A model generated the notes under the pieces. The model was not told the origin of the DNA, did not search any database, and saw only the letters and a list, made by a program, of their open reading frames with translations. Of a stretch of DNA of 6,395 nt, positions 1 to 6,174 are shown one piece after another. How positions within the stretch are numbered: position 1 is the first letter of the stretch; every line of letters begins with the position of its first letter. Origin of the DNA: Deltaproteobacteria bacterium UBA6106 (lineage in GTDB: Bacteria; Desulfobacterota; Syntrophorhabdia; Syntrophorhabdales; Syntrophorhabdaceae); contig DIWM01000033.1 of NCBI GenBank assembly GCA_002428485.1, positions 24,455-30,849 of the forward strand, in the 5' to 3' direction. Both the position numbers and the translations under genes were made by a program.

Positions 1-1274
1 GGAAAGCCATACCCCATAGTGCCGAGGCCGCCCGATGTAAGCAGGGTCCTCGGCTTGAGGAATTTATAAAACTGGGCGGCCCACATCTGGTTCTGCCCGA
101 CCTCCGTGGTAATGATCGCCTTTCCTTTGGTGAGCCCGTATATCCTTTCAATGACGTACTGCGGTTTCAGCCCGCCATTTTTCTGGTAGGTAAGGGGAAA
201 ATCCTTTTTCCATTTCGCGACCTTTTTCAGCCACTCATGGATCGATGCCTGAAAACCTTTGAATGATTCCTTATCTTCAGCCAGGATGTCGAGCATCTTG
301 TGAAGAACGTTCTTTGTGTCGCCGACGATCGGTATATCTACCTTTATGTTCTTGCTGATCGAGGTAGGGTCGATGTCAATATGTATTACCTTGGCGTGAG
401 GCGCGAACTCGTCGGTCTTGCCCGTTGCCCTGTCATCGAACCTTGCGCCCATGGCGATGATCAGGTCTGACTCGGTGATTGCCATATTTGCCGCGTATGT
501 CCCGTGCATTCCCAGCATTCCGAGAAAGAGATCGTTGTTGCCGGGAAAACCTCCGAGCCCCATGAGGGTATTGGTGACAGGGATAGAAAGCGCTTCAGCA
601 AATTTTGTCAGTTCCTGGGATGCGCCGGAAAGGATAATGCCGCCGCCCGTGTAGAGAACCGGTCTTTTTGAGGAGGCGATCTGCCTCATCGCCCGCTGTA
701 TCTGCCCCGGATGTCCGAAATACGTAGGCTGGTAGCTTCTGATATGTACCTTATCGGGATATTTAAAGTCCGCCATGTTTGCGGACACGTCTTTCGGTAT
801 ATCGACAAGGACGGGCCCCGGTCTTCCTGACCGTGCGATATGAAAAGCCTCTTTGATTATCCGCGCGAGGTCCTTTACGTCTTTTACAAGGTAATTATGC
901 TTCGTGCAGGGTCTTGTAATGCCGACAATGTCTGCCTCCTGGAACGCGTCGTTCCCGATCAACGCTGTATTGACCTGGCAGGAAACTATGACGAGAGGGA
1001 TTGAATCCATATATGCGGTAGCGATTCCGGTGACGGTATTCGTAGCGCCGGGTCCCGATGTAACGAGCGAGACGCCCACCTTTCCCGATGCCCTCGCGTA
1101 TCCGTCCGATGCGTGCACCGCGCCCTGCTCATGACGCACAACGATCTGCCGGATGTCGCACTCGCCGAGTGCGTCGGTTATATACAGCGTAGCGCCTCCG
1201 GGATAGCAGAAGATCGTATCAACTCCTTCCGCTACCAGCGATTCAACCAATATCTGTGCACCTGTCTTTTTCAA
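1..1274 (-). CDS. ilvB: Acetolactate synthase (acetohydroxyacid synthase) large, catalytic subunit; 3' end outside the window
   Basis: This ThDP- and FAD-dependent enzyme condenses pyruvate with pyruvate or 2-ketobutyrate, the first common step of valine, leucine and isoleucine synthesis in the cytoplasm. The frame reads 424 codons without a stop before leaving the window; the family is usually about 560-590 residues, so roughly the last quarter is missing. Seen: the N-terminal ThDP-binding motif RHEQGAVHASDGYAR with the expected catalytic Glu49; TSGPGATN; DAFQEADIVGITRP near residues 136-149; the FAD-domain motif GARFDDRATGK; and the start of the C-terminal ThDP domain (TTEVGQNQMWAAQ, then TSGGLGTMGYGF at the edge). 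The TTG start at 1274 is chosen because AAGGAG lies 5 bases upstream and the reading begins with the typical KKTGAQILVESL; the nearby ATG at 1288 opens only a 5-codon frame. The gene follows the DUF465-like gene by 23 bases. In many genomes ilvN and ilvC come next, but that would be outside this window. Identity is firm. Confidence 0.97.
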   Translation of the reverse strand, partial: MKKTGAQILVESLVAEGVDTIFCYPGGATLYITDALGECDIRQIVVRHEQGAVHASDGYARASGKVGVSLVTSGPGATNTVTGIATAYMDSIPLVIVSCQVNTALIGNDAFQEADIVGITRPCTKHNYLVKDVKDLARIIKEAFHIARSGRPGPVLVDIPKDVSANMADFKYPDKVHIRSYQPTYFGHPGQIQRAMRQIASSKRPVLYTGGGIILSGASQELTKFAEALSIPVTNTLMGLGGFPGNNDLFLGMLGMHGTYAANMAITESDLIIAMGARFDDRATGKTDEFAPHAKVIHIDIDPTSISKNIKVDIPIVGDTKNVLHKMLDILAEDKESFKGFQASIHEWLKKVAKWKKDFPLTYQKNGGLKPQYVIERIYGLTKGKAIITTEVGQNQMWAAQFYKFLKPRTLLTSGGLGTMGYGF

Positions 1275-1279
1275 TCTTT

Positions 1280-1285
1280 CTCCTT
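1280..1285 (-). promoter_or_regulatory. Ribosome binding site that decides the TTG start of ilvB
   Basis: AAGGAG on the minus strand lies 5 bases before TTG at 1274. No in-frame ATG or GTG near the conserved N-terminus has comparable support, so this site is the main reason for choosing TTG. Confidence 0.75.
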
Positions 1286-1297
1286 CATTCCCGGCCC

Positions 1298-1480
1298 TTA
1301 CCGGTTTTTCTCCATAATGTCTTTGTAATAGAGCTTTTTCTTTTTGAGCTCCCTGATCTCCAACTCCTCTCTCGCCGTAAGAAAGGGTTTCCTGAGGAGC
1401 ATCTGCAGCCTCCGGTCAAGCGTTGCGTGCTGCCCCTTAGCCCCGTTGAAGATTTCTTCTTTACTTTCAGTAGTATCCAT
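1298..1480 (-). CDS. Small DUF465/YdcH-like protein, first gene of the ilvB operon
   Basis: A 60-residue protein rich in charged residues and probably a helical hairpin or coiled coil. Its second half (HATLDRRLQMLLRKPFLTAR, then a segment with EIRELKKKKLYYKDIM) matches the pattern of the DUF465/YdcH family: a first helix beginning with a His-x-x-Leu-Asp motif, a short turn, then a Leu-Lys-Lys-x-Lys-Leu-x-x-Lys-Asp helix. The family has no well-established biochemical role and I assign none. The start is ATG at 1480. A longer reading from ATG at 1525 would begin inside a strong promoter-like sequence, so it is rejected. No clear Shine-Dalgarno precedes 1480, and the predicted transcript start is only about 10 bases upstream, so translation may be nearly leaderless. 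It ends 23 bases before ilvB, which suggests co-transcription. Confidence 0.8.
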   Translation of the reverse strand: MDTTESKEEIFNGAKGQHATLDRRLQMLLRKPFLTAREELEIRELKKKKLYYKDIMEKNR

Positions 1481-1496
1481 TCGACAATTGAAGGAT

Positions 1497-1525
1497 ATGG
1501 TATAAAAAATATTGCAAAATGTCAA
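1497..1525 (-). promoter_or_regulatory. Sigma70-type promoter for the DUF465-ilvB operon
   Basis: On the minus strand a perfect -35 box TTGACA (1525-1520) is followed after 17 bases by TACCAT (1502-1497), which keeps the conserved T, A and final T of the -10 box. The spacer is AT-rich. Transcription would start near 1490, just before the ATG at 1480. This is the best promoter match in the window. Confidence 0.65.
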
Positions 1526-1540
1526 ATATTAGCTTATAAA
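1512..1540 (+). promoter_or_regulatory. Candidate sigma70-type promoter for the arnT operon, overlapping the divergent one
   Basis: On the plus strand TTGCAA (1512-1517) and TATAAA (1535-1540) are separated by 17 bases; they match 4 of 6 and 5 of 6 consensus positions. Transcription would start near 1547, giving a leader of about 155 bases before arnT. It shares bases with the leftward promoter at 1497-1525, so the two would compete for polymerase. The region is AT-rich, so a chance match is possible. Confidence 0.45.
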
Positions 1541-1552
1541 TTCAAACTATTA

Positions 1553-1589
1553 AGCAATCAGCCGACAGCTGTCAGCCAACAGCTTTCAG
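1553..1589. repeat. Heptamer tandem repeat block, left arm (AGCNNNC x5)
   Basis: Five consecutive 7-base units of the form AGCNNNC start at 1553, 1560, 1567, 1574 and 1581, followed by AG. Read on the minus strand the units become GCTGNNN, the same family as the block at 1652-1684, so the two blocks face each other. The block contains the perfect 10-base palindrome GACAGCTGTC (1564-1573). Confidence 0.8.
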
Positions 1590-1596
1590 TTTTTTT
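1564..1596 (+). terminator. Terminator-like hairpin with T7 tract in the presumed arnT leader
   Basis: A stem with arms 1564-1572 and 1579-1587 has 8 pairs and one mismatch (1566 against 1585) around a 6-base loop, CAGCCA. After AG comes a run of seven Ts (1590-1596). This has the form of a rho-independent terminator on the plus strand. No rightward gene lies upstream for it to end, so it would act as an attenuator in the leader of arnT or may be only a by-product of the heptamer repeat. The stem has moderate GC content, which lowers confidence. Confidence 0.35.
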
Positions 1597-1651
1597 AGAA
1601 AGACGCATGGAATTACGTTTCCGGGATGATTTTTTATGCTCTTTTTAAAAC

Positions 1652-1684
1652 GCTGATAGCTGATTGCTGATAGCTGAAAGCTGG
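1652..1684. repeat. Heptamer tandem repeat block, right arm (GCTGANN x4)
   Basis: Four 7-base units GCTGATA, GCTGATT, GCTGATA and GCTGAAA start at 1652, 1659, 1666 and 1673, with a partial GCTGG behind them, then five Ts. Two exact 10-base complementary pairs connect it to the left block: 1553-1562 with 1659-1668, and 1580-1589 with 1674-1683. Because these pairs interleave, they cannot both form as simple nested stems. Confidence 0.8.
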
Positions 1685-1701
1685 TTTTTACAATACCTGA
1701 T

Positions 1702-3255
1702 ATGCTCAAAAAGATATTTGTCATCCTTGCACTGTGCTATGTCCTCTTCTTCCTGAATCTCGGGGCGACGTCGCTGTGGGACCCCGATGAGCCGAGGCAG
1801 GCCATCATGGCGCGGGAGATGATGGAGAGAAACGACTATGTACATCCCTACCTGAACGGCAGGGAGTACCTTGAAAAACCCCCGTTCTATCCCTGGATGA
1901 TCATCATTGCTTCAAAGATCACGGGCAGGCTTGATGAGTTCGCATCGAGGCTGCCGGCGGCAATAGCAGCTACGCTCCTGTTGATTATCACGTTCCTCCT
2001 TGGAAGGAGATTCGGAGATGAGGAGAGCGGGCTGCTCTCTGCGGTCGCGCTTGCCACAAACTACCAGTTCCTTTCCAATGCCCGCGAGTCGGTAATGGAT
2101 ATGACCTTCGCATTTTTCATCGGCCTTACTATCTTTCTTAATTATCTCTCCCTCACGAAGGGAAGGAGATGGCTTTTCATGCTGTCGTTTCTCACTGCCT
2201 CCCTTGCGATCCTCACGAAAGGCCCTGCCGGCCTGGTCGTCCCGGCAGGCGTCATGTTCATATGCCTTATCATCCGGAAGGAACTGAGAAGGTTTATCCT
2301 TCCTTTGATACTCGGATGTTTCTTGTCGCTCGGTCTTGCCTCGATCTGGTTTTTTCTGGCCGGCGACGCTTATATAAAGGAGTTCATCCTGCGGCAGAAC
2401 ATCACAAGGTACACGAACGCCTTTGACCATATGGAGTCTCTCCTCTATTACCTGCACAAGATATTCTTTAACTTCCTTCCCTGGAGCATACTGCTTCCCT
2501 TTGCCCTGTACCATGCGTTCAGCAAGAAACTCTGGCTGCCGCTGGTCTGGTTTTTCTTTACGTTCCTGTTCTTTGAATTTTCCTCAAGCAAAAGGGCTAT
2601 CTATCTTCTCCCCTGCTATCCTGCCTGCGCTTTGCTTTGCGGCGTATACATGAGGGATAAGTGGCCGCAGCTTGTCGGGAAGGCAGGAACGAACGTCGTG
2701 CTCAGGATATTCTCGATCATCCTCGCCCTCATACCTGTTGCAGCCATTGCTGCGCTTTACATCATGCCTTATAGAGATGTGCAGGCCTTCAGGGAGGGGC
2801 CATCGTCCCTCTATGTCTACCTGGCAGTCATGTTCCTGCTGGGCATAGCCCTTTTCGTAAGCCTGATGCGGAGAGCCGGGAAGCGGGCGGTCGTGCTTTT
2901 ATCGGCCTACCTTGTTTTTGTCGGGGTTTTCTACAATATGTACTATATGCCCGTAACGGACAGGTCGACCAAATCGCTGCGCCTGATAACCGATCCGATC
3001 GGGGACCATAGAAGGTATAAAGAGATCTACACCTACGGCTTCAACTCTGCGGGCCTCATATACTATCTCGGCAGGCCCATCCAGTCTTTTGCGGATATTA
3101 AGGAGATAAAAGACATCAAACATGATATACTCCTTATCGTTGAGGAAAGGCCGGGGGCCACTATCAAGAACGAGCTGGAAAGGTTGTTTTTGCCTGTGAA
3201 GGAGATACAATATGAGAAAGACCGCTATACAATATACGTGAGGCGAGATGGCTGA
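1702..3255 (+). CDS. arnT: ArnT-like polyprenyl-phosphate-sugar glycosyltransferase (lipid A Ara4N transferase)
   Basis: A polytopic inner-membrane enzyme of the PMT/ArnT type, 517 residues against about 550 in E. coli. ArnT moves 4-amino-4-deoxy-L-arabinose from undecaprenyl phosphate to lipid A on the periplasmic face, which lowers negative charge and gives resistance to polymyxin-type cationic peptides. Seen: an N-terminal membrane segment (about 4-21), the acidic first-loop motif WDPDEPRQA (D27, D29, E30), NGREYLEKPPFYPW (52-65), NARESVMDM (126-134), LTKGPAGLVVPAG (171-183), and the family signature SSSKRAIYLLPCYP (294-307). Many hydrophobic helices run to about residue 418, then a soluble C-terminal part follows. 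ATG at 1702 is the only plausible start, since an in-frame stop lies at 1675-1677, but no good Shine-Dalgarno precedes it. It is first in the operon and overlaps arnC by 8 bases. Substrate is inferred mainly from the arn neighbours; transfer of another sugar remains possible. Confidence 0.85.
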   Translation: MLKKIFVILALCYVLFFLNLGATSLWDPDEPRQAIMAREMMERNDYVHPYLNGREYLEKPPFYPWMIIIASKITGRLDEFASRLPAAIAATLLLIITFLLGRRFGDEESGLLSAVALATNYQFLSNARESVMDMTFAFFIGLTIFLNYLSLTKGRRWLFMLSFLTASLAILTKGPAGLVVPAGVMFICLIIRKELRRFILPLILGCFLSLGLASIWFFLAGDAYIKEFILRQNITRYTNAFDHMESLLYYLHKIFFNFLPWSILLPFALYHAFSKKLWLPLVWFFFTFLFFEFSSSKRAIYLLPCYPACALLCGVYMRDKWPQLVGKAGTNVVLRIFSIILALIPVAAIAALYIMPYRDVQAFREGPSSLYVYLAVMFLLGIALFVSLMRRAGKRAVVLLSAYLVFVGVFYNMYYMPVTDRSTKSLRLITDPIGDHRRYKEIYTYGFNSAGLIYYLGRPIQSFADIKEIKDIKHDILLIVEERPGATIKNELERLFLPVKEIQYEKDRYTIYVRRDG

Positions 3256-4177
3256 CAAACCCTGCATATCGGTATTGGTGCCGGTCCTGAACGAACAGGA
3301 ATCCCTTCCCGAGCTCCAGAAGAGGCTTTACGACACCCTCGAGACGATCAAGAAGCCCTACGAGATCATCTATATCAACGATGGGAGCACGGACAGGACC
3401 GGGGAGATGCTTGAAGATTTTCATGCCCGCGACAACTCCGTCAAGGTCATCGAGTTCAACAGGAACTACGGGCAGCATATGGCGCTTTTCGCAGGCTTTG
3501 AGTACGCGAAAGGCGACATGGTGATCACGATAGACGCCGACCTCCAGAACCCGCCGGAGGAGATACCGAAGCTTGTTCAGAAGATTACAGAAGGGTATGA
3601 AGTAGTGGGGACATACCGGAAAAATCGCAAAGATTCCGTCTTCAGGCGGCTCCCTTCATTTATCGTCAACAAGATCACCTCGAAGCTTGTCGGCGTGAAG
3701 CTGCGCGATTACGGCTGCATGCTGAGGGCCTACAGCAGGAACATCGTGGATTATATGAACATGTGTCCCGAGTCGTCGAGCTTTATCCCTGCGCTCGCAA
3801 ATACCTTCGCTAAGAGGATCGTTGAGATCGAGGTTGCCCACGAAGAAAGAAAAAAAGGGACGTCGAAATACAGCCCCTTCAGGCTCCTGAGGCTGAACTT
3901 TGACCTCATGACGAATTTCTCGCTGCTTCCGATACAGTTCATCGGCGTTCTCGGGGTTGTCATAGCGGTCCTGGGGTTTCTCTTTGCCATATTTCTCTTT
4001 ATCAGAAGGCTTGTTATCGGCCCTGAGGTCGAGGGTACATTTACACTCTTCGCCATACTTTTCTTTTTCATCGGCATCCAGATATTCGCCCTGGGCATCA
4101 TCGGCGAGTACATAGGGAGGATATACCAGGAGGTGCGGAGAAGGCCGCGGTTTATCGTCAAAAGGGAGCTTATGTGA
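3248..4177 (+). CDS. arnC: Undecaprenyl-phosphate 4-deoxy-4-formamido-L-arabinose transferase
   Basis: A family 2 glycosyltransferase, 309 residues, that joins formylated Ara4N from the UDP sugar to undecaprenyl phosphate at the cytoplasmic face of the inner membrane. Seen: a GT-A fold start, ISVLVPVLNEQESLPEL (7-23), very close to E. coli ArnC; INDGSTD (43-49); NRNYGQH (71-77); the metal/sugar-nucleotide motif DADLQNPPEEIP (96-107); DYGCMLRAY (154-162); and two C-terminal membrane helices (about 229-255 and 263-286) ending in GEYIGRIYQEVRRRPRF. The NRNYGQH and DYGCMLRAY motifs favour ArnC over the related dolichyl-phosphate-mannose or GtrB enzymes. ATG at 3248 lies inside the end of arnT (8-base overlap) with a GAGG-type ribosome site just upstream. 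The end overlaps the next gene by 4 bases. The product is the expected donor precursor for ArnT once the formyl group is removed by ArnD, which is not in the window. Confidence 0.92.
   Translation: MADKPCISVLVPVLNEQESLPELQKRLYDTLETIKKPYEIIYINDGSTDRTGEMLEDFHARDNSVKVIEFNRNYGQHMALFAGFEYAKGDMVITIDADLQNPPEEIPKLVQKITEGYEVVGTYRKNRKDSVFRRLPSFIVNKITSKLVGVKLRDYGCMLRAYSRNIVDYMNMCPESSSFIPALANTFAKRIVEIEVAHEERKKGTSKYSPFRLLRLNFDLMTNFSLLPIQFIGVLGVVIAVLGFLFAIFLFIRRLVIGPEVEGTFTLFAILFFFIGIQIFALGIIGEYIGRIYQEVRRRPRFIVKRELM
4164..4168 (+). promoter_or_regulatory. Ribosome binding site for the GTG start of the formyltransferase
   Basis: GGGAG lies 5 bases before GTG at 4174, inside the end of arnC. With the GTGA stop/start overlap it supports GTG as the true start and coupled translation. 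Confidence 0.65.
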
Positions 4178-5094
4178 GGGCAGTGGTGTTCGCCTACCAG
4201 GAGATCGGGTACGTTTGCCTCGAAGAGCTCGTCGATTTCGGCGCAGACGTTGCGTGCCTCTTCACCCATCTTGACGATCCCGGTGAGGAGGTGTGGTACA
4301 GGAGGCCAGTCGCTATCGCAGAGAAACACAACATCCCCGTCTATACCCCTGAGAGCCTGAAGGACCAGAAATGGACTACGCTCATCTCTGGGGCGCAGCC
4401 CGATATCATCTTTTCATTTTACTACAGGAAGATGATACCCCCGGCGATCCTCGATATCCCGAGGATCGGCGCCTTCAACCTCCACGGATCGCTTCTCCCG
4501 AAGTTCAGGGGAAGGTGCCCTGTCAACTGGGTCCTGATAGCCGGAGAAAAAGAGACCGGGCTTACACTCCATTATATGCTTGAGAAACCAGACGCGGGGG
4601 ATATGGTAGCCCGGAAAAAGGTTGACATCGATTTTGAGGATAATGTATACACGGTCTACATGAAGATGGCTGAAGCGGCGCGGGAATTGATGAAAGAGGC
4701 GCTCCCGCAGCTGGAAGAGGGCACCTTCACAAGAACGCCCCAGACCGGGGCATCTTCATATTTCGGAGGGAGAAGGCCGGAGGACGGCATAGTGATGTGG
4801 GACAAGGATGCGCTGTCGATATACAACCTGACAAGGGCGGTCACCCATCCTTATCCGGGCGCATTCACCTACCTTGACGGAAAGAAGTTCTATATCTGGA
4901 AGGCGTTCCCGGAGGATGTACCGAGCGGTGAATTGCCCGGCAAGATAATCTCTCTGTCGCCATTCGTGGTGAACACCGGCAAAGGTGTCTTACGGCTTAT
5001 CTCGGTGCAACTGGAGGGCGAGGAGGAGATGGACGGGGAGAAGTTTGCCCGGCTTCATAACATAGAAGGAAAAATATTCGGAGGTATTGCGTGA
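4174..5094 (+). CDS. arnA: UDP-4-amino-4-deoxy-L-arabinose formyltransferase (stand-alone N-terminal half of ArnA)
   Basis: A cytoplasmic enzyme that uses N10-formyl-tetrahydrofolate to formylate UDP-Ara4N, 306 residues, equal to the first domain of E. coli ArnA. Seen: VVFAYQEIGYVCLEEL at the N-terminus; IIFSFYYRKMIP (78-89); the catalytic stretch FNLHGSLLPKFRGRCPVNW (101-119) with Asn102 and His104; and Asp140 in KPDAGDMV. These three sit at the same numbers as in the E. coli enzyme, so activity is expected. A C-terminal domain follows from about 205, including TRAVTHPYPGAFTY. It resembles methionyl-tRNA formyltransferase in fold, but the FYYR, RGRCPVNW and THLDDPGEE motifs and the neighbours favour ArnA. 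The start is GTG at 4174 with GGGAG 5 bases upstream, overlapping the arnC stop as GTGA. It ends in another GTGA overlap with the decarboxylase. The two halves are fused in enterobacteria; here they are separate cistrons. Confidence 0.92.
   Translation: MRAVVFAYQEIGYVCLEELVDFGADVACLFTHLDDPGEEVWYRRPVAIAEKHNIPVYTPESLKDQKWTTLISGAQPDIIFSFYYRKMIPPAILDIPRIGAFNLHGSLLPKFRGRCPVNWVLIAGEKETGLTLHYMLEKPDAGDMVARKKVDIDFEDNVYTVYMKMAEAARELMKEALPQLEEGTFTRTPQTGASSYFGGRRPEDGIVMWDKDALSIYNLTRAVTHPYPGAFTYLDGKKFYIWKAFPEDVPSGELPGKIISLSPFVVNTGKGVLRLISVQLEGEEEMDGEKFARLHNIEGKIFGGIA
5080..5085 (+). promoter_or_regulatory. Strong ribosome binding site for the decarboxylase GTG start
   Basis: GGAGGT lies 5 bases before GTG at 5091, inside the last codons of the formyltransferase gene. 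A site this good argues that the decarboxylase is translated as its own protein and that the split is not a sequencing frameshift. Confidence 0.75.
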
Positions 5095-6122
5095 AGATAT
5101 TGATACTTGGCGTAAACGGATTTATCGGGAACAGCTTTGCCGCAAGGGCGCTCAGTGAAACAGACTGGGAGATTTACGGCATGGACATCAGGGACGACAA
5201 GCTCGATGCCTGCCATGGCCACGACCACTTCCATTTTGTGGAGGGCGACATCGCGATCAACAAGGAATGGATAGAATACCACGTGAAAAAGTGTGATGTC
5301 GTCATGCCCCTTGTTGCGATCGCCACGCCCGCAACTTACGTCAGGGAGCCGCTCAGGGTATTTGAGCTGGATTTTGAAGAAAACCTGCGCGTCGCACGCC
5401 TCTGCGTAAAGTACGGCAAACGGCTCGTCTTTCCCTCGACGTCGGAGGTGTACGGGATGTGTCCCGACAAGGCCTTCAACGAGGACGAAAGTCCCCTGGT
5501 ACTCGGGCCTATCTGCAAACAGAGATGGATATACAGCGCGTCCAAACAGCTCCTCGACAGGGTGATCTGGGGATACGGATTTCAACAGGGCCTGAAATTT
5601 ACCCTCTTCCGCCCCTTTAACTGGATAGGGCCCAAACTGGACGAACTGACCGCAGACCCCGAGAAAGAGGGCAGCTCAAGGGTGGTGACGCAGTTCATCA
5701 GCAGCCTCCTCCTCGCAGAGCCGATACGCCTTGTCGACGGCGGCATGCAGCGCCGCTGCTTCACCTATATCGATGACGGGATAGCGTGCCTCATGAAGAT
5801 CATCGAGAACAGGGACGGGGCGCTGAACGGCGAGATATTCAATATCGGCAACCCGGACAATGAGGCAACAATAAAAGACCTTGCCACCAAACTGAGGGAG
5901 ATGTTCGTTGGCCACCCTTCGACAAAGCATTATAAAAAACATTCGGAGATCATAGAGGTGTTCTCAAAGGATTTCTACGGCGAGGGGTACCAGGATATCG
6001 ACAGGAGGGTCCCGTCCATCGGGAAGGCGAAGAAGCTTATCGGGTGGGAGCCGAAGGTCGATCTCGATACGGCGCTGCAAAAGACGCTGGAGTATTATCT
6101 CCAGTCAACCCTGAAGACATAA
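5091..6122 (+). CDS. arnA: UDP-glucuronate oxidative decarboxylase / UDP-4-keto-pentose synthase (stand-alone C-terminal half of ArnA)
   Basis: An extended short-chain dehydrogenase, 343 residues, that oxidises UDP-glucuronate with NAD+ and decarboxylates it to the 4-keto-pentose used for Ara4N. Seen: Rossmann motif GVNGFIGN (7-14); HFHFVEGDI (46-54); EWIEYHVKKCDVVMPLVAIA (59-78), nearly the E. coli sequence; FPSTSEVYGMC (114-124) with Thr117, Ser118 and Glu119 matching the E. coli Thr432/Ser433/Glu434 active-site residues; YSASK with Tyr148 and Lys152; LFRPFNWIGP; and GYQDIDRRVPS (299-309), where Arg306 aligns with E. coli Arg619. Keeping Glu119 and Arg306 favours decarboxylation over a simple epimerase. 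Residue 1 aligns near E. coli residue 316, just after the inter-domain linker. The start is GTG at 5091 with GGAGGT 5 bases upstream and a GTGA overlap. Similar stand-alone enzymes are known, for example in Ralstonia, where UDP-xylose can also be released. It is the last gene of the operon in view; no terminator is clear after it. Confidence 0.93.
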   Translation: MKILILGVNGFIGNSFAARALSETDWEIYGMDIRDDKLDACHGHDHFHFVEGDIAINKEWIEYHVKKCDVVMPLVAIATPATYVREPLRVFELDFEENLRVARLCVKYGKRLVFPSTSEVYGMCPDKAFNEDESPLVLGPICKQRWIYSASKQLLDRVIWGYGFQQGLKFTLFRPFNWIGPKLDELTADPEKEGSSRVVTQFISSLLLAEPIRLVDGGMQRRCFTYIDDGIACLMKIIENRDGALNGEIFNIGNPDNEATIKDLATKLREMFVGHPSTKHYKKHSEIIEVFSKDFYGEGYQDIDRRVPSIGKAKKLIGWEPKVDLDTALQKTLEYYLQSTLKT

Positions 6123-6130
6123 AAAAGGCT

Positions 6131-6158
6131 GTATATCGTCGTTCGTATATCGTATATC
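6131..6158. repeat. Heptamer tandem repeat GTATATC
   Basis: Four 7-base units in register: GTATATC at 6131, a diverged GTCGTTC at 6138, then GTATATC at 6145 and 6152. It begins 8 bases after the stop codon of the decarboxylase gene. The period is the same as in the blocks upstream of arnT but the sequence is different. Confidence 0.75.
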
Positions 6159-6174
6159 GAAATTCCAAGAAATC

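Noticed and set aside
1298..1525. Longer 75-residue version of the DUF465-like protein starting at ATG 1525
   Set aside because: Its start lies within the TTGACA box of a well-matched promoter and the extra residues do not fit the family; ATG at 1480 lies downstream of the predicted transcript start.
1549..1554. Single CTTAAT-like half site (as ATTAAG) resembling a PmrA box upstream of arnT
   Set aside because: A PmrA box needs a second copy 11 bases away; neither 1538-1543 nor 1560-1565 matches. A lone hexamer in AT-rich DNA is expected by chance.
1613..1640. Possible second plus-strand promoter, TTACGT with TATGCT
   Set aside because: Only 2 of 6 and 4 of 6 consensus matches with a 16-base spacer; far weaker than the candidate at 1512-1540.
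1912..2514. 200-residue open frame on the minus strand inside arnT
   Set aside because: Its protein is low in recognisable motifs and rich in charged residues, as expected for the antisense of a membrane protein gene; arnT on the plus strand is clearly real.
3751..4329. 192-residue minus-strand open frame across the arnC and formyltransferase junction
   Set aside because: It is antisense to two genes with strong family motifs and shows no domain or ribosome site of its own.
5080..5094. Sequencing frameshift as the cause of the split ArnA
   Set aside because: A full GGAGGT site is correctly placed before GTG, the stop/start overlap has the same GTGA form as the arnC junction, and no homopolymer lies at the break.
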